Source: Korobacter sp963758505 (GTDB lineage: Bacteria > Acidobacteriota > Terriglobia > Terriglobales > Acidobacteriaceae). From it: 64,000 bases of DNA. Below the pieces are notes generated by a model. The model saw only the letters and a list, made by a program, of their open reading frames with translations. It did no database searches and was not told the origin of the DNA. Positions 26,945 to 36,421 of the stretch are shown one piece after another; within the stretch, counting starts at the first letter, position 1; the number at the start of each line of letters is the position of its first letter. Both the position numbers and the translations under genes were made by a program. The stretch lies in assembly GCA_963758505.1 (NCBI GenBank), contig CAVWVJ010000003.1, positions 496,001 through 560,000 on the forward strand, given 5' to 3'.

Positions 26945-28285
26945 GTGGGTTCAAAAATCAAGATTATTGGTGCGGGGCTGGCCGGGTGCGAGGCGGCTTA
27001 CCAGTGCGCGCGGCGCGGCGTCGCAGTGGATCTTTACGAGATGCGGCCGGTGCGTTCGACGCCGGCGCACCAGACCTCGGATTTTGCGGAGCTGGTGTGT
27101 TCGAACTCGCTGAAGTCGGCGAGCGAGAATACCGCGCCCTGGTTGCTGAAGGAAGAGATGCGGCGGGCCGGGTCACTGCTGCTGCAGATCGCGGAGAAGA
27201 CGGCGGTACCCGCCGGCCATGCGCTGGCCGTAGATCGAGCCATTTTTTCCGCAGAAGTCACGGCGGCCATGGAGCGCGAGCCGCTGGTTCACATCCATCG
27301 CGAAGAGGTCACGCGTATTGATGAAGCCGATGGAATGACCATCATCGCGACCGGCCCGTTGACCTCTGACGGTCTCTCCCAGGAGATCGCGCGGCTGAGC
27401 GGCAATGCGCACTTGTACTTTTACGACTCGATTTCGCCCATCGTAGAGGCCGATTCCATCGACATGAGCCGTGTGTACATGGCAGCCCGCTACGACAAGG
27501 GCACGGCCGATTACATCAATTGTCCGATGACGAAAGAGGAGTACGACCGGTTCCTCGATGCCTTGATCGAAGCGCATTCGGTGGATGCGCAGGACTGGGA
27601 GAACCTCAATTACTTTGAGAGCTGTCTTCCGATCGAGGAGATTGCGCGGCGCGGACGCGACACGCTGCGTTTCGGGCCGATGAAGCCGGTCGGGCTTACC
27701 GATCCGAAGACCGGACGCTATCCCTACGCGGTGGTGCAATTGCGGCAGGAGAACCTGCGCGCCGATTCCTATAACCTTGTCGGCTTTCAGAATCATTTGA
27801 AGTTCGGCGACCAGGCGCGCGTGTTGCGGCTTATTCCGGGGCTGGAGGATGCCAAGTTTCTGCGTTACGGGCAGATCCATCGCAATACCTATATCAATGC
27901 GCCCACCCTGCTCGATGAGACGTTGCGTATGAAGGAACATCCGAGCGTCTTTTTTGCCGGACAGATTTCAGGCGTAGAGGGCTACGTGGAATCGATCGCG
28001 ACCGGGCAGATGGCGGGAATCCATGCAGCGGAGACGGCACAGGGACTGGTTCCCGCAGCGCCGCCGCGGAGCTCGGCGTTCGGCTCGCTGATCCATTACA
28101 TCTGCCACGCCGAGGCGAAGAACTTTCAGCCGGCCAACATCACCTTCGATCTGCTGCCACAACTGGATGAGGCAACGCGCCGCAAGGTACGGGACAAGAA
28201 AGAGCGCCACCGGATGGTTTGCGAAAAGGCGCTGGAGGAATTTGGGAGCTGGGTGGACCGGCGGCAGCCGTCGGCGGTAGGGTAG
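26945..28285 (+). CDS. trmFO: FADH2/folate-dependent tRNA m5U54 methyltransferase TrmFO
   Basis: Methylates U54 in the tRNA T-loop using 5,10-methylenetetrahydrofolate and FAD. 446 aa from GTG 26945, preceded by AAGGAAAGGG contributed by a family A repeat. N-terminal dinucleotide-binding loop KIIGAGLAGCEAAYQCARRG, then DLYEMRPVRSTPAHQT and FAELVCSNSLKS, characteristic of TrmFO/Gid. Length fits. The short neighbouring genes are unrelated; expression may depend on the repeat-borne leader. Confidence 0.95.
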   Translation: MGSKIKIIGAGLAGCEAAYQCARRGVAVDLYEMRPVRSTPAHQTSDFAELVCSNSLKSASENTAPWLLKEEMRRAGSLLLQIAEKTAVPAGHALAVDRAIFSAEVTAAMEREPLVHIHREEVTRIDEADGMTIIATGPLTSDGLSQEIARLSGNAHLYFYDSISPIVEADSIDMSRVYMAARYDKGTADYINCPMTKEEYDRFLDALIEAHSVDAQDWENLNYFESCLPIEEIARRGRDTLRFGPMKPVGLTDPKTGRYPYAVVQLRQENLRADSYNLVGFQNHLKFGDQARVLRLIPGLEDAKFLRYGQIHRNTYINAPTLLDETLRMKEHPSVFFAGQISGVEGYVESIATGQMAGIHAAETAQGLVPAAPPRSSAFGSLIHYICHAEAKNFQPANITFDLLPQLDEATRRKVRDKKERHRMVCEKALEEFGSWVDRRQPSAVG

Positions 28286-28331
28286 CGGCAGATTCCGAGA
28301 GAGTATCCTGCTCACGTTTCGGGTGCGCAAG

Positions 28332-28377
28332 AAAAGCAGGTCCTTACGTCGCTGCGCTCCTCTGGATGACAAGAGGG
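28332..28377. repeat. Intergenic repeat family B, copy 2
   Basis: AAGCAGGTCCTTACGTCGCT then GCGCTCCTCTGGATGACAAG; closest to the copy at 43267. It lies between trmFO and the permease pair. Confidence 0.65.
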
Positions 28378-28510
28378 GGCTTAGGACGGCTTAGCGGTGA
28401 GGTGGCTGGCCGCGGGGCAAAATGCCGATCCGCGGACGGTGACGTTTCCCGGAACCGGGACGCATTCCGCGTCGTATCACTTTGCAGGGCGTACTCCGCC
28501 GCCAGGGCTC

Positions 28511-29767
28511 ATGGACTTCCGCGACCTCATTTCTGACGTTTTCCGTACCCTCTGGGCGCACAAACTCCGCACAGCGTTGACGATGTTCGGCATCGGCTGG
28601 GGGGTCGTGTCGATCGTGTTGATGGTGGCTGCCGGCGAGGGTTTACGCGTGGGACAGAAAAAGCAGACGGAAAACCTGGGCAAGGACATCATGATTGTCT
28701 TCGCCGGGCGCAGCAGCATGCAGGCGGGAGGCGTGCGCGCCGGGCACCGCATTCGTTGGGAAGATAGCGACATCGCGCAGGTGAAGGCCGATTCCCCCAG
28801 TTGCAAGTACGTGCTGCCGGAACTGGGAAACACGGTTCGGATTCGCAGCCAGTACAACAATGCTTCCCTGCTGACTTCCGGTTCGTACCCGGAGTTTGCC
28901 GAGGTGCGCAGTCTGACCGTGGCGCAGGGACGGTTTTACGACTGGAACGACGTCAACCAGAGGCGCCGAGTGGCTTTCCTCGGATCGGATGCCGCGAAAC
29001 AACTATTTCCGGGACGCAATGCGCTCGGAGAAACCATCCTGCTTGGCGACATTCCGTACACCGTGATCGGGGTGATGAAGAAGAAGGACCAGGATTCCAG
29101 CTACGACGGGTTCGATATCAACAAGATCTTTGTTCCTTACACAGCGCTGCGCGAGGATTTTCCCAATAAGCCGCCGGACGATGCGCACTCGCTCGATCGC
29201 CTACTGATCGTGCCGAACTCGCTCGAAGCGCACATGGACTGCAAGCGTGAATTCCGGACCTCGCTGGGACGGATTCACACTTTCGACCCGCGCGACAAAG
29301 AAGCGGCCAGCGTCTGGGACACGGTGGAAGACGCGAAAGAGTTCCAGAAGATGACGGACGGCATGAAGTACTTCCTCGGCGCGGTAGGCGTCACCACGCT
29401 GTTTCTTGGCGCCATTGGCGTGATGAACGTGATGCTCGTCGCGGTGCGCGAGCGCACGCGGGAGATCGGTGTGCGCAAGGCCGTGGGCGCCCCGGCGAGC
29501 AGTATTCTCATGCAGTTCTTTCTGGAGACGGTGATCATTGTTTTCCTGAGCGGGGGCGGAGGGCTGCTGGTAGCGTTCGGCTTTTGCGCTCTCATCGACC
29601 TGGCGCCCATGCCCCCGTTTTTCGCGGGGTTGCTGCCAACCTGGGGTTCGGGACTGCTTTCCGCCGGGCTGCTGGGGGTGATCGCCGTGCTGGCTGCGAT
29701 GTATCCGGCGAGCGAAGCGGCGCGCATCGACCCGATTGAGGCCTTGCGTTACGAGGCAGGGGGCTGA
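28511..29767 (+). CDS. MacB-type ABC transporter permease
   Basis: 418 aa from ATG 28511; an in-frame upstream extension to 28397 runs through repeat-like sequence and is unlikely. N-terminal transmembrane helix after SDVFRTLWAHKLRTALTMFG, a large periplasmic MacB_PCD-type domain (residues ~45-280), then three transmembrane helices with the FtsX-like segment IGVMNVMLVAVRERTREIGVRKAVGA. The short spacing to the next gene (two bases) means a permease pair. No ATPase gene is in this window next to it, so the ATP-binding partner is encoded elsewhere. Substrate unknown; relatives export peptides, antibiotics or lipoproteins. Confidence 0.85.
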   Translation: MDFRDLISDVFRTLWAHKLRTALTMFGIGWGVVSIVLMVAAGEGLRVGQKKQTENLGKDIMIVFAGRSSMQAGGVRAGHRIRWEDSDIAQVKADSPSCKYVLPELGNTVRIRSQYNNASLLTSGSYPEFAEVRSLTVAQGRFYDWNDVNQRRRVAFLGSDAAKQLFPGRNALGETILLGDIPYTVIGVMKKKDQDSSYDGFDINKIFVPYTALREDFPNKPPDDAHSLDRLLIVPNSLEAHMDCKREFRTSLGRIHTFDPRDKEAASVWDTVEDAKEFQKMTDGMKYFLGAVGVTTLFLGAIGVMNVMLVAVRERTREIGVRKAVGAPASSILMQFFLETVIIVFLSGGGGLLVAFGFCALIDLAPMPPFFAGLLPTWGSGLLSAGLLGVIAVLAAMYPASEAARIDPIEALRYEAGG

Positions 29768-29769
29768 CG

Positions 29770-31029
29770 ATGACAGTGCTGAAAGAGGTTTTCCTCGAAT
29801 CGTGGCACGCCCTGGCACGCAGCCGTACCCGCAGCTTCCTGACGATGCTTGGCATTGTATGGGGGATCACGTCGGTGACGCTGCTGATCGCTTACGGCAG
29901 CGGATTCCGCAGTGTTCTGGTGAGCGGCTTCGATGCCTTTGGCCGTAGCGTGGTCATCGCGTGGCCCGGACAGACCAGCAGCCAGGCCGGGGGACAGCGC
30001 GCCGGGCAGAAGATCCGCTTCGAGCAAGCCGATATCGACATGGTGAAGAACAATGCCGGTTTCGTGAAGACGATTTGCGCGGAAAGCGTGCAATACGAGT
30101 CGATCACGTTCGGCGACCGGCTCGTGAACACCGCCACGCGTGGGGTGTGCCCGGAATATGGCACGATGCGCAACGAAGTGGCGGCCGAAGGACGCTGGCT
30201 GAATGCCTCGGACGAAGTTGAGCGCAGGCATGTGGTCTTCCTGGGCAATATTTTGAAGACGCAGTTGTTCAGCGGGCGCGATGCGGTGGGCGAGACGGTG
30301 CTGATCAAGGGCCAGCGGTTCACCGTGGTCGGCATCATGGACCGCAAGCTGCAATTGAGCAACTACTTCAACTCCGACGATCGCTCCGCGTTTATTCCGT
30401 ATTCGGCCGCGGGAGATATTTGGGACACGAAGTACGCCAGCGTCTTGGTATTTGCCCCCATCGCCCCGCAGTTTGAGAAGCGCGCCAGCAAGCAGGTGCT
30501 GGCGGCCATCGCGGAACGCCAGCATTTTTCGCCGACGGACGAGAAGGCGATCCAGATGTTTGGGCGGGATGAGTTCCGGCCGATCATCGATGGCCTGACA
30601 ATCGGCCTGCAGGTCTTGCTGCTGTTCATCGGGATGCTCACGCTCGGCATTGGGGGTGTCGGGGTGATGAACATCATGCTCGTGTCGGTGGATGAGCGTA
30701 TCCGCGAGATTGGGCTGCGTCGCGCGCTGGGAGCGAGAAAGTGGCACATCAAGCTGCAGTTCCTGTCGGAGACGTTGCTGCTGATGCTTGCCGGCGGCGT
30801 GATCGGGATAGGGCTCTCGTACCTGCTCTCCTGGGCGGTGGGGACGTTGCCGCTGCTGGGCCCGCTGTTCGAAGACGATAGCGGTAAGGGCGACATTCAC
30901 CTGCACATTTCGCTATTTACCCTGATGATCTCGACTGCCGTGCTGGTGGTAACCGGGGTGGCGAGCGGACTGGTGCCGGCGTTCAAAGCATCGCGGCTGG
31001 ATCCCGTGGAAGCACTCCGGTACGAGTAG
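29770..31029 (+). CDS. Second MacB-type ABC transporter permease
   Basis: 419 aa paralogue of the preceding permease with the same layout: SWHALARSRTRSFLTMLGIVWGI at the N-terminus, periplasmic core with GQTSSQAGGQRAGQ, and the C-terminal FtsX-like helices with GVMNIMLVSVDERIREIGLRRALGA. It is translationally linked to 28511 (start two bases after the preceding stop). The two probably form a heterodimeric permease. Confidence 0.85.
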   Translation: MTVLKEVFLESWHALARSRTRSFLTMLGIVWGITSVTLLIAYGSGFRSVLVSGFDAFGRSVVIAWPGQTSSQAGGQRAGQKIRFEQADIDMVKNNAGFVKTICAESVQYESITFGDRLVNTATRGVCPEYGTMRNEVAAEGRWLNASDEVERRHVVFLGNILKTQLFSGRDAVGETVLIKGQRFTVVGIMDRKLQLSNYFNSDDRSAFIPYSAAGDIWDTKYASVLVFAPIAPQFEKRASKQVLAAIAERQHFSPTDEKAIQMFGRDEFRPIIDGLTIGLQVLLLFIGMLTLGIGGVGVMNIMLVSVDERIREIGLRRALGARKWHIKLQFLSETLLLMLAGGVIGIGLSYLLSWAVGTLPLLGPLFEDDSGKGDIHLHISLFTLMISTAVLVVTGVASGLVPAFKASRLDPVEALRYE

Positions 31030-31105
31030 CTTGGAATTGTTTTGACCGCGGCGCTCGCCGGTCGTATGTTGGCCGGGAGAAAAACTTGGATTCTGAGGTG
31101 TTGCT

Positions 31106-32194
31106 GTGCCTGTTCTATCAGCCACCGAGTGCGTTACCCCGGCCTTTCGCCACACCGTGCAACAGATGTTTCGACCGTTCCGCCTTCCTTTCTGGATTCG
31201 AATCGCCATCCTGGGGCTGTTCACGGGCGAGCTCGGTGGCGGATTCGGGGGGAGCGTCCCCTCTCATTTTCCGTCGCATCCCGGAGTTGCGAGAGGCGCA
31301 CATGGCGGAATGCACAGTCCGATTTCGTGGCCGGGCTGGTTCACGCCGGCGCACATCGTCGCCATCGTGCTCGTCGTCGGTCTTGTGGCGTTCGCCTTGA
31401 TGCTTTTGTTTCTTTATATCAACTCCGTCCTGCGATTCGTGCTGTTCGACGCCGTGCTGCGCGGCGACGCGCGCATCATCGAAGGCTGGAAACGGTGGCG
31501 TGCGGCGGGACGGAGATTCTTCGTCTGGCAGTTCCTGCTGGCGATTCTTGCCTGGGCCGTCGCGGTTTCCTGTATCGGGCTTCCCCTGCTCATCCTATTC
31601 AAGAACAATCACATCGGGTTCTGGCACATCGATGCCACCGGCATTGTCGTGCTCGTGCTTACGGGAATATTCTGGTTTCTTCTCGCCGTGGTTGTGGCCG
31701 TGATCGTGGTGCTGGCGAAGGATTTCGTCGTGCCCATCATGGCGCTGGAAGGAGTGGGCTGGCAGGAGGGATGGAGCCGCTTCTTTGGGATTGCGCGCGG
31801 GCACGCCTCGGAATACGTCATCTATTTCTTGATGAAGATCGTGCTGCGGATCGCGGCGGGGATCGCGCACGGAATCGTTGTATTCCTCGTGATCATCATC
31901 CTGATTATTCCAACCCTGGTCCTGGTGCTGTCGGGGGTCGCGGTGGGGGCGGGAGCCGCGACGGTGGTGAAGGCGCTGCTGATCACGATTGGGATCGTCG
32001 GCGCTCTCCTGCTGTTCTCTTTCATCATTGCCTTCTCGGCGCTGACGGGAGCGCCGATCGCGTTCTTCTTCCCGTCTTACGCAATTTACTTCTTCGCGGG
32101 AAGATACGAGCCGCTGGGGAGGATTGTCTTCCCGACACCGCCGCCTATGCCGGACTTAGGAGCTCCGCCCGCACCTTCGCCCGCGTTAGGGTAG
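31106..32194 (+). CDS. Multi-spanning membrane protein of unknown function
   Basis: 362 aa starting at GTG 31106 with GAGGTG nine bases upstream. About six hydrophobic segments; an early Gly/His-rich loop (GGGFGGSVPSHFPSHPG, GAHGG) and a cytoplasmic region with DARIIEGWKRWRAAGRRFFVW. The central and C-terminal part is rich in Ile/Val runs. Family not recognised. It follows the permease pair at 76 bp and may belong to it. Confidence 0.65.
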   Translation: MPVLSATECVTPAFRHTVQQMFRPFRLPFWIRIAILGLFTGELGGGFGGSVPSHFPSHPGVARGAHGGMHSPISWPGWFTPAHIVAIVLVVGLVAFALMLLFLYINSVLRFVLFDAVLRGDARIIEGWKRWRAAGRRFFVWQFLLAILAWAVAVSCIGLPLLILFKNNHIGFWHIDATGIVVLVLTGIFWFLLAVVVAVIVVLAKDFVVPIMALEGVGWQEGWSRFFGIARGHASEYVIYFLMKIVLRIAAGIAHGIVVFLVIIILIIPTLVLVLSGVAVGAGAATVVKALLITIGIVGALLLFSFIIAFSALTGAPIAFFFPSYAIYFFAGRYEPLGRIVFPTPPPMPDLGAPPAPSPALG

Positions 32195-32216
32195 GGGTCC
32201 TTCGACTGCGAGCGCT
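32192..32216. repeat. Truncated family A repeat
   Basis: Only the left half (AGGGGTCCTTCGACTGCGAG) remains, ending a few bases before the der stop codon at 32225. It is the clearest eroded copy. Confidence 0.6.
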
Positions 32217-32224
32217 CCCACCCG

Positions 32225-33754
32225 TTATTCGCGGTCGGCTTTGCGGGGGCGTGCCTTGATCCAGATAGGTGTGCCGACGAACTGGAAGGCGTCGCGAATC
32301 TGGTTCTCGAGGAAGCGCCGGTACGAAAAATGGAGCGGGGTGGCGCGGTCGGTGAACAGGATGAAGGTGGGCGGAGAGACCGCCGCCTGGGTCATGTAAA
32401 AGATCCGGACCCGGTGCGAGTAAGGCACGGAGGCGCGCTCGAAATCGATGTGCTTCAGGAAGCGATTCATCTCGCCCGTCGGGATGCGCTTGCGGCGCTC
32501 GCTGGCCACGAGTTCGATGGTATCGAAGATCTTTTCCGTGTTGTAGCCGGTCACCGCCGAGGTGAAGATCATCGGCGCGTAGTTGAGGAACTTCAGGTGA
32601 TCGCGCACCTGCTCCTCGAAGACCGAGAGCTTGGCCTGCGGCTTGCCGTCGGTGCGGTGGATGGTGACCGCGTCCCACTTATTGACAAGGATGATGACGG
32701 AGCGGCCTGCCTCGTGGGCGTAGCCGGCAATGGTCGCATCGAGCGCGGTAACGCCCTCGGTCGCATCGATGACGATCAATGCAAGATCCGCGCCTTCGAG
32801 ATGCTTGCGTGCCATGACGACGGAAAGCTTCTCGGCCATCAGGTGGGTCTTGCCTTTGCGGCGAATGCCGGCGGTATCGATGAAGCGGAAGGTCTGGCCA
32901 TCGCGCTCGACAACTTCATCCACCGCGTCGCGGGTGGTGCCGGCGACGGGAGAAACGATGGCCCGATCGACGCCGGTCAGCCGGTTCAGGAGCGTGGATT
33001 TGCCGACGTTCGGGCGTCCGATGATCGCGACCTTTACTTCCCTTGATTGCTCGCTGTCGGGCAGCTCTTCGCCTTCGTGCAGTTCGCCGTCTTCGTCGAG
33101 ATCGAGATCGTCGTCGTCGAATGCTTCGAGGGTGCCGGCATCATCGCGACCCACCCTGTCGCTTTGCGACAAGGATGGGGCACCCACGGTTTCCGCCGAT
33201 TGGCGGTCGGGGATGCGCGCCAGCACTTCTTCGAGAAGCTCCGCTACGCCGGTTGAATTTTCGGCCGAGATCGGCATCATGGTCCGAATCCCGAGGCGCC
33301 GGAAGTCTTCCACGTAGCTCTCGAGCTTGGGATCGTCGATCTTGTTGACCGCAAGGATGAGCGGTTTTCCGGTGCGCTGGAGCAGGCGGGCGAGGTCGAT
33401 ATCCGGGGAGGCGAGTTCGGTGCGGCCGTCCACCACCATCACGATGACGTCAGCTTCCTCGAGGGCGACCTTCGCCTGGCGGAAGATTTCCGATGGGATC
33501 AGGGCTTCGTCGTCGGGGATGATGCCGCCGGTATCGACGACGCGAATCCGCTTGGCGTTCCACTCCGCGTAGCCGTAGAGGCGGTCGCGGGTAATGCCGG
33601 GTTCATCGCCGACGATGGCGCGCCGCTGCCCGACCAGCCGGTTGAAGAGGGTAGATTTGCCAACGTTCGGACGGCCCACGATGGCCAGCATGCCCACCAC
33701 AGGCAGTTGCACTTCCCGGTTGTTGCGATCGTCTGAAAATTTGGTTCTGGCCAA
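32225..33754 (-). CDS. der: Ribosome biogenesis GTPase Der
   Basis: Essential double-GTPase for 50S assembly. 509 aa from TTG 33754, with an AAGGAT box upstream. Two G domains: first P-loop GRPNVGKST at about residues 27-35, DTGG, NKID; second P-loop IIGRPNVGKSTLLNRLTG, DTAG, NKWD; then a KH-like C-terminal domain. The two G domains are joined by a long acidic linker (DDDLDLDEDGELHEGEELPD), much more acidic than usual. Divergent from the helicase gene. Confidence 0.95.
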   Translation of the reverse strand: MARTKFSDDRNNREVQLPVVGMLAIVGRPNVGKSTLFNRLVGQRRAIVGDEPGITRDRLYGYAEWNAKRIRVVDTGGIIPDDEALIPSEIFRQAKVALEEADVIVMVVDGRTELASPDIDLARLLQRTGKPLILAVNKIDDPKLESYVEDFRRLGIRTMMPISAENSTGVAELLEEVLARIPDRQSAETVGAPSLSQSDRVGRDDAGTLEAFDDDDLDLDEDGELHEGEELPDSEQSREVKVAIIGRPNVGKSTLLNRLTGVDRAIVSPVAGTTRDAVDEVVERDGQTFRFIDTAGIRRKGKTHLMAEKLSVVMARKHLEGADLALIVIDATEGVTALDATIAGYAHEAGRSVIILVNKWDAVTIHRTDGKPQAKLSVFEEQVRDHLKFLNYAPMIFTSAVTGYNTEKIFDTIELVASERRKRIPTGEMNRFLKHIDFERASVPYSHRVRIFYMTQAAVSPPTFILFTDRATPLHFSYRRFLENQIRDAFQFVGTPIWIKARPRKADRE

Positions 33755-33790
33755 GAAAATCCTTGAGGGCGCGAATAGCTCCTCACAGCT

Positions 33791-33796
33791 ATTATA
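33791..33796 (-). promoter_or_regulatory. Candidate -10 element for der
   Basis: On the minus strand CCTATAATAG lies 37 bases before the der start. The -35 region is weak (sequence resembling CACAGA). This promoter sits in the leader of the divergent helicase gene. Confidence 0.4.
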
Positions 33797-33816
33797 GGGA
33801 CAGGCCCGTCTCTTCT

Positions 33817-35847
33817 GTGTCCAGCAGCTCCCAATCCGCGGCGACTCCAGCGCGCGATATCCGCTCGCTGAGCTTGCACCAGTTCTTCGGGCCGGGCGGA
33901 GTGCTGGCGAAATCGCACCCCGCCTACGAATTTCGCCGGGGACAACTGCAGATGGCGCAGGCCGTGGAGCAGGCGCTCGCCGAGAAACGGCACCTCATCG
34001 TCGAGGCAGGCACGGGCACGGGCAAAACGCTTGCCTATCTCGTGCCGGTGATCCGTTCCGGCTTGCGGGTCATCATTTCGACGGGCACCAAGAACCTGCA
34101 GGAACAGCTCTTCTACAAAGACGTTCCCTTCCTTGAGCGAGCGATCTTCGGCCCCGACTCCGAGCAGCGGCTGAAGGTCTGTTACATGAAGGGGCGCAAC
34201 AATTATCTCTGCCGCAAAAAGCTCTACGACCTTACCGACCGGCCGGTGCTGAATGGCCTGGAAGAGATCGACCAGTTTCGATCTATCAAGGACTGGGAGG
34301 CGATCACGACGACCGGCGATCGCGCGGAGCTGACGACGGTGCCGGAGGCAAGCCAGCTCTGGCCGAAGCTCGATGCGCGCGCCGAGAGTTGCACCGGGAC
34401 CAAATGCAAGGAATACGAGCGCTGCTTTATCACCGAGATGCGGCGCACGGCAGCGGAGAGCGACATCATCATCGTCAATCACCACCTCTATTTCGCGGAT
34501 CTATCGATCAAGCAAGCCGCGGACGGTGCGCCCGATGTTGGGATTCTGCCCGAAGCAGCGGCGGTGATTTTCGACGAGGCCCACGAACTGGAAGATGTTG
34601 CCGGAAGCTATTTTGGCGTCAGCGCCTCGAACGTGCGGATCGACGAACTGGTGCGCGATGTAGAGTTCGCCATCAAGGAATTTCATATCGCCTCGCCGAC
34701 ACTGCTGACCGCCGCCCATCGGGTGCGCGAGCGTTCGCAGCTCTTTTTCACCCTGTTGCCGCCGGGAGACGGGCGTTTCTCCTTTGAAAACCGCCGCGAG
34801 TTTCTCGAAGAAAACGGCGACGAGTTTCTTTCGCTGCAAAACGCGCTGGTGCACCTGCATGGCGAGATCCAGGCGATCAAGGAAAAGCCCGACGAGCTTT
34901 TCAATCTCGCGCGGCGAGCTGAGGAGCTACGGGTGCAGCTCAGCTTCCTGCTGGAATCGAACGATCGCAACACGGTGTACTGGATCGAGCGCCGGGGCGA
35001 ATCGCGACGCGGCGGGCGCGCAGGGCATAACGTTTTCCTGCAGGCCACGCCCATCGACGTCTCATCGATCCTGCAACACACGTTGTTCGCCAATCTCAAT
35101 ACGGCAGTGCTGACTTCGGCGACGATTGCCGTCGGCGGCAGCTTCCAGTACGCCCGCGGACGCCTGGGCCTTGCCGATTCGCGCGAGTTGATCGTGCCGT
35201 CGCACTTCGATTACGAGACCCAGGCTGTTTTTTACGTGCCACCCGACATGCCCGACCCGCGGGAGCCCAATTTCTCGCGCAAAGCCGCGGACCGCATCCG
35301 GCAGTTGCTGACGGTTACCTCGGGTCGTGCCTTCTGCCTCTTCACCAGCTACGCGCAAATGAACGATGTTTACGACCGCCTGCTCGGCGAACTGGATTTC
35401 CCGATGCTCAAGCAGGGCGATGCACCGAAGAGCGCGCTGCTCGAGGAGTTCCGCATGACGCCCGGAGCCGTCTTGTTCGCCACCAGTTCGTTCTGGCAAG
35501 GAGTGGACGTGCAGGGTGAACAGCTCAGTTGCGTCATCATCGACCGCCTGCCATTCGCGGTTCCGAACGACCCGGTGGTGGCGGCGCGCATACGGGCGAT
35601 TGATGCCGATGGCGGCAATGCGTTCTTCGATTACCAGGTGCCCTCGGCGGTGATTTCCTTAAAACAGGGCTTCGGACGGCTGATTCGCTCCCTTCACGAT
35701 CGCGGCGTGGTTTGCCTGCTCGATAACCGCATTCTCAAAAAGCAGTACGGAAAAGTGTTTGTCGAGAGCCTGCCGAAGTACCGGCGGACCACCGATATTC
35801 GAGTCGTCGAAGAATTTTTTGGCGCGGTCCAGGACGACGCAATGTAA
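33817..35847 (+). CDS. DinG/YoaA-type superfamily 2 DNA helicase
   Basis: 5'-3' Fe-S helicase of the XPD group, 676 aa from GTG 33817; a TTG at 33763 would extend it by 18 residues into the der promoter. Walker A motif EAGTGTGKTLAYLVP, Fe-S ligands in YLCRKK and ESCTGTKCKEYERC, then IVNHHLYFADL, the DEAH box VIFDEAHELEDVA, and C-terminal motifs SSFWQGVDVQGE and KQGFGRLIR. Role in DNA repair or replication-fork processing. Transcription divergent from der. Confidence 0.9.
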   Translation: MSSSSQSAATPARDIRSLSLHQFFGPGGVLAKSHPAYEFRRGQLQMAQAVEQALAEKRHLIVEAGTGTGKTLAYLVPVIRSGLRVIISTGTKNLQEQLFYKDVPFLERAIFGPDSEQRLKVCYMKGRNNYLCRKKLYDLTDRPVLNGLEEIDQFRSIKDWEAITTTGDRAELTTVPEASQLWPKLDARAESCTGTKCKEYERCFITEMRRTAAESDIIIVNHHLYFADLSIKQAADGAPDVGILPEAAAVIFDEAHELEDVAGSYFGVSASNVRIDELVRDVEFAIKEFHIASPTLLTAAHRVRERSQLFFTLLPPGDGRFSFENRREFLEENGDEFLSLQNALVHLHGEIQAIKEKPDELFNLARRAEELRVQLSFLLESNDRNTVYWIERRGESRRGGRAGHNVFLQATPIDVSSILQHTLFANLNTAVLTSATIAVGGSFQYARGRLGLADSRELIVPSHFDYETQAVFYVPPDMPDPREPNFSRKAADRIRQLLTVTSGRAFCLFTSYAQMNDVYDRLLGELDFPMLKQGDAPKSALLEEFRMTPGAVLFATSSFWQGVDVQGEQLSCVIIDRLPFAVPNDPVVAARIRAIDADGGNAFFDYQVPSAVISLKQGFGRLIRSLHDRGVVCLLDNRILKKQYGKVFVESLPKYRRTTDIRVVEEFFGAVQDDAM

Positions 35848-35921
35848 TTGCAACTCGGCCCGGCGGATCGCATCTGAACGGCCATCTTTTCGGCCCATTC
35901 TCTTCGGAATGGAGATTGCTT

Positions 35922-36398
35922 GTGAATCCTACTGTTGCTCTGCTCCTGGCGTTCGGTATTGGCGTGGTTGCCGGCCTGCGATCGATGACCGCGCCGGCGG
36001 TGGTCGCGTGGGCTGCGCATCTCGGCGTATTGCATCTGGCCGGCTCGCATCTCGCATTTATGGCTTCGACATGGGCGGTTGCGCTGTTCACGCTGGGCGC
36101 ACTCGGCGAATTCGTTGCCGATCAGTTGCCTTCCACGCCACCGCGCACCCAGGCGGTGGGCTTGATTGCGCGTATTTGTACCGGGGCGCTCTCCGGCGCC
36201 TGCATTGGAGTGGCCACGCAATCGTCGATCCTGGTGGCGGCGCTGGCTGGCGCAGTCGGCGGGATTGCTGGAGCGTTCGGCGGCTATCATGCCCGGGTGG
36301 GCCTGGTACGGTCCCTGCAGGCAAAAGACATTCTGATAGCGATCCCCGAAGATTTCTTGGCGATTGGCCTGGGCCTGTTGCTCGTCACGCGCGTCTGA
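35922..36398 (+). CDS. DUF4126 family membrane protein
   Basis: 158 aa starting at GTG 35922 with GGAG seven bases upstream. About four hydrophobic helices with Gly-rich faces: LLLAFGIGVVAGLRSMTAPA, ALGEFVADQLPSTPPRT, LSGACIGVA, and a C-terminal AIGLGLLLV. The RSMTAPAVVAWAA and DQLPSTPPRT segments are diagnostic for DUF4126. Function unknown. Confidence 0.85.
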   Translation: MNPTVALLLAFGIGVVAGLRSMTAPAVVAWAAHLGVLHLAGSHLAFMASTWAVALFTLGALGEFVADQLPSTPPRTQAVGLIARICTGALSGACIGVATQSSILVAALAGAVGGIAGAFGGYHARVGLVRSLQAKDILIAIPEDFLAIGLGLLLVTRV

Positions 36399-36421
36399 TC
36401 CCACGCGAGAAAGGCTTCTAT

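Noticed and set aside
35759..36421. N-terminal extension of the flavoprotein reductase
   Set aside because: It overlaps the helicase 3' end and the whole DUF4126 gene in another frame; the FAD motif begins directly after ATG 36422.
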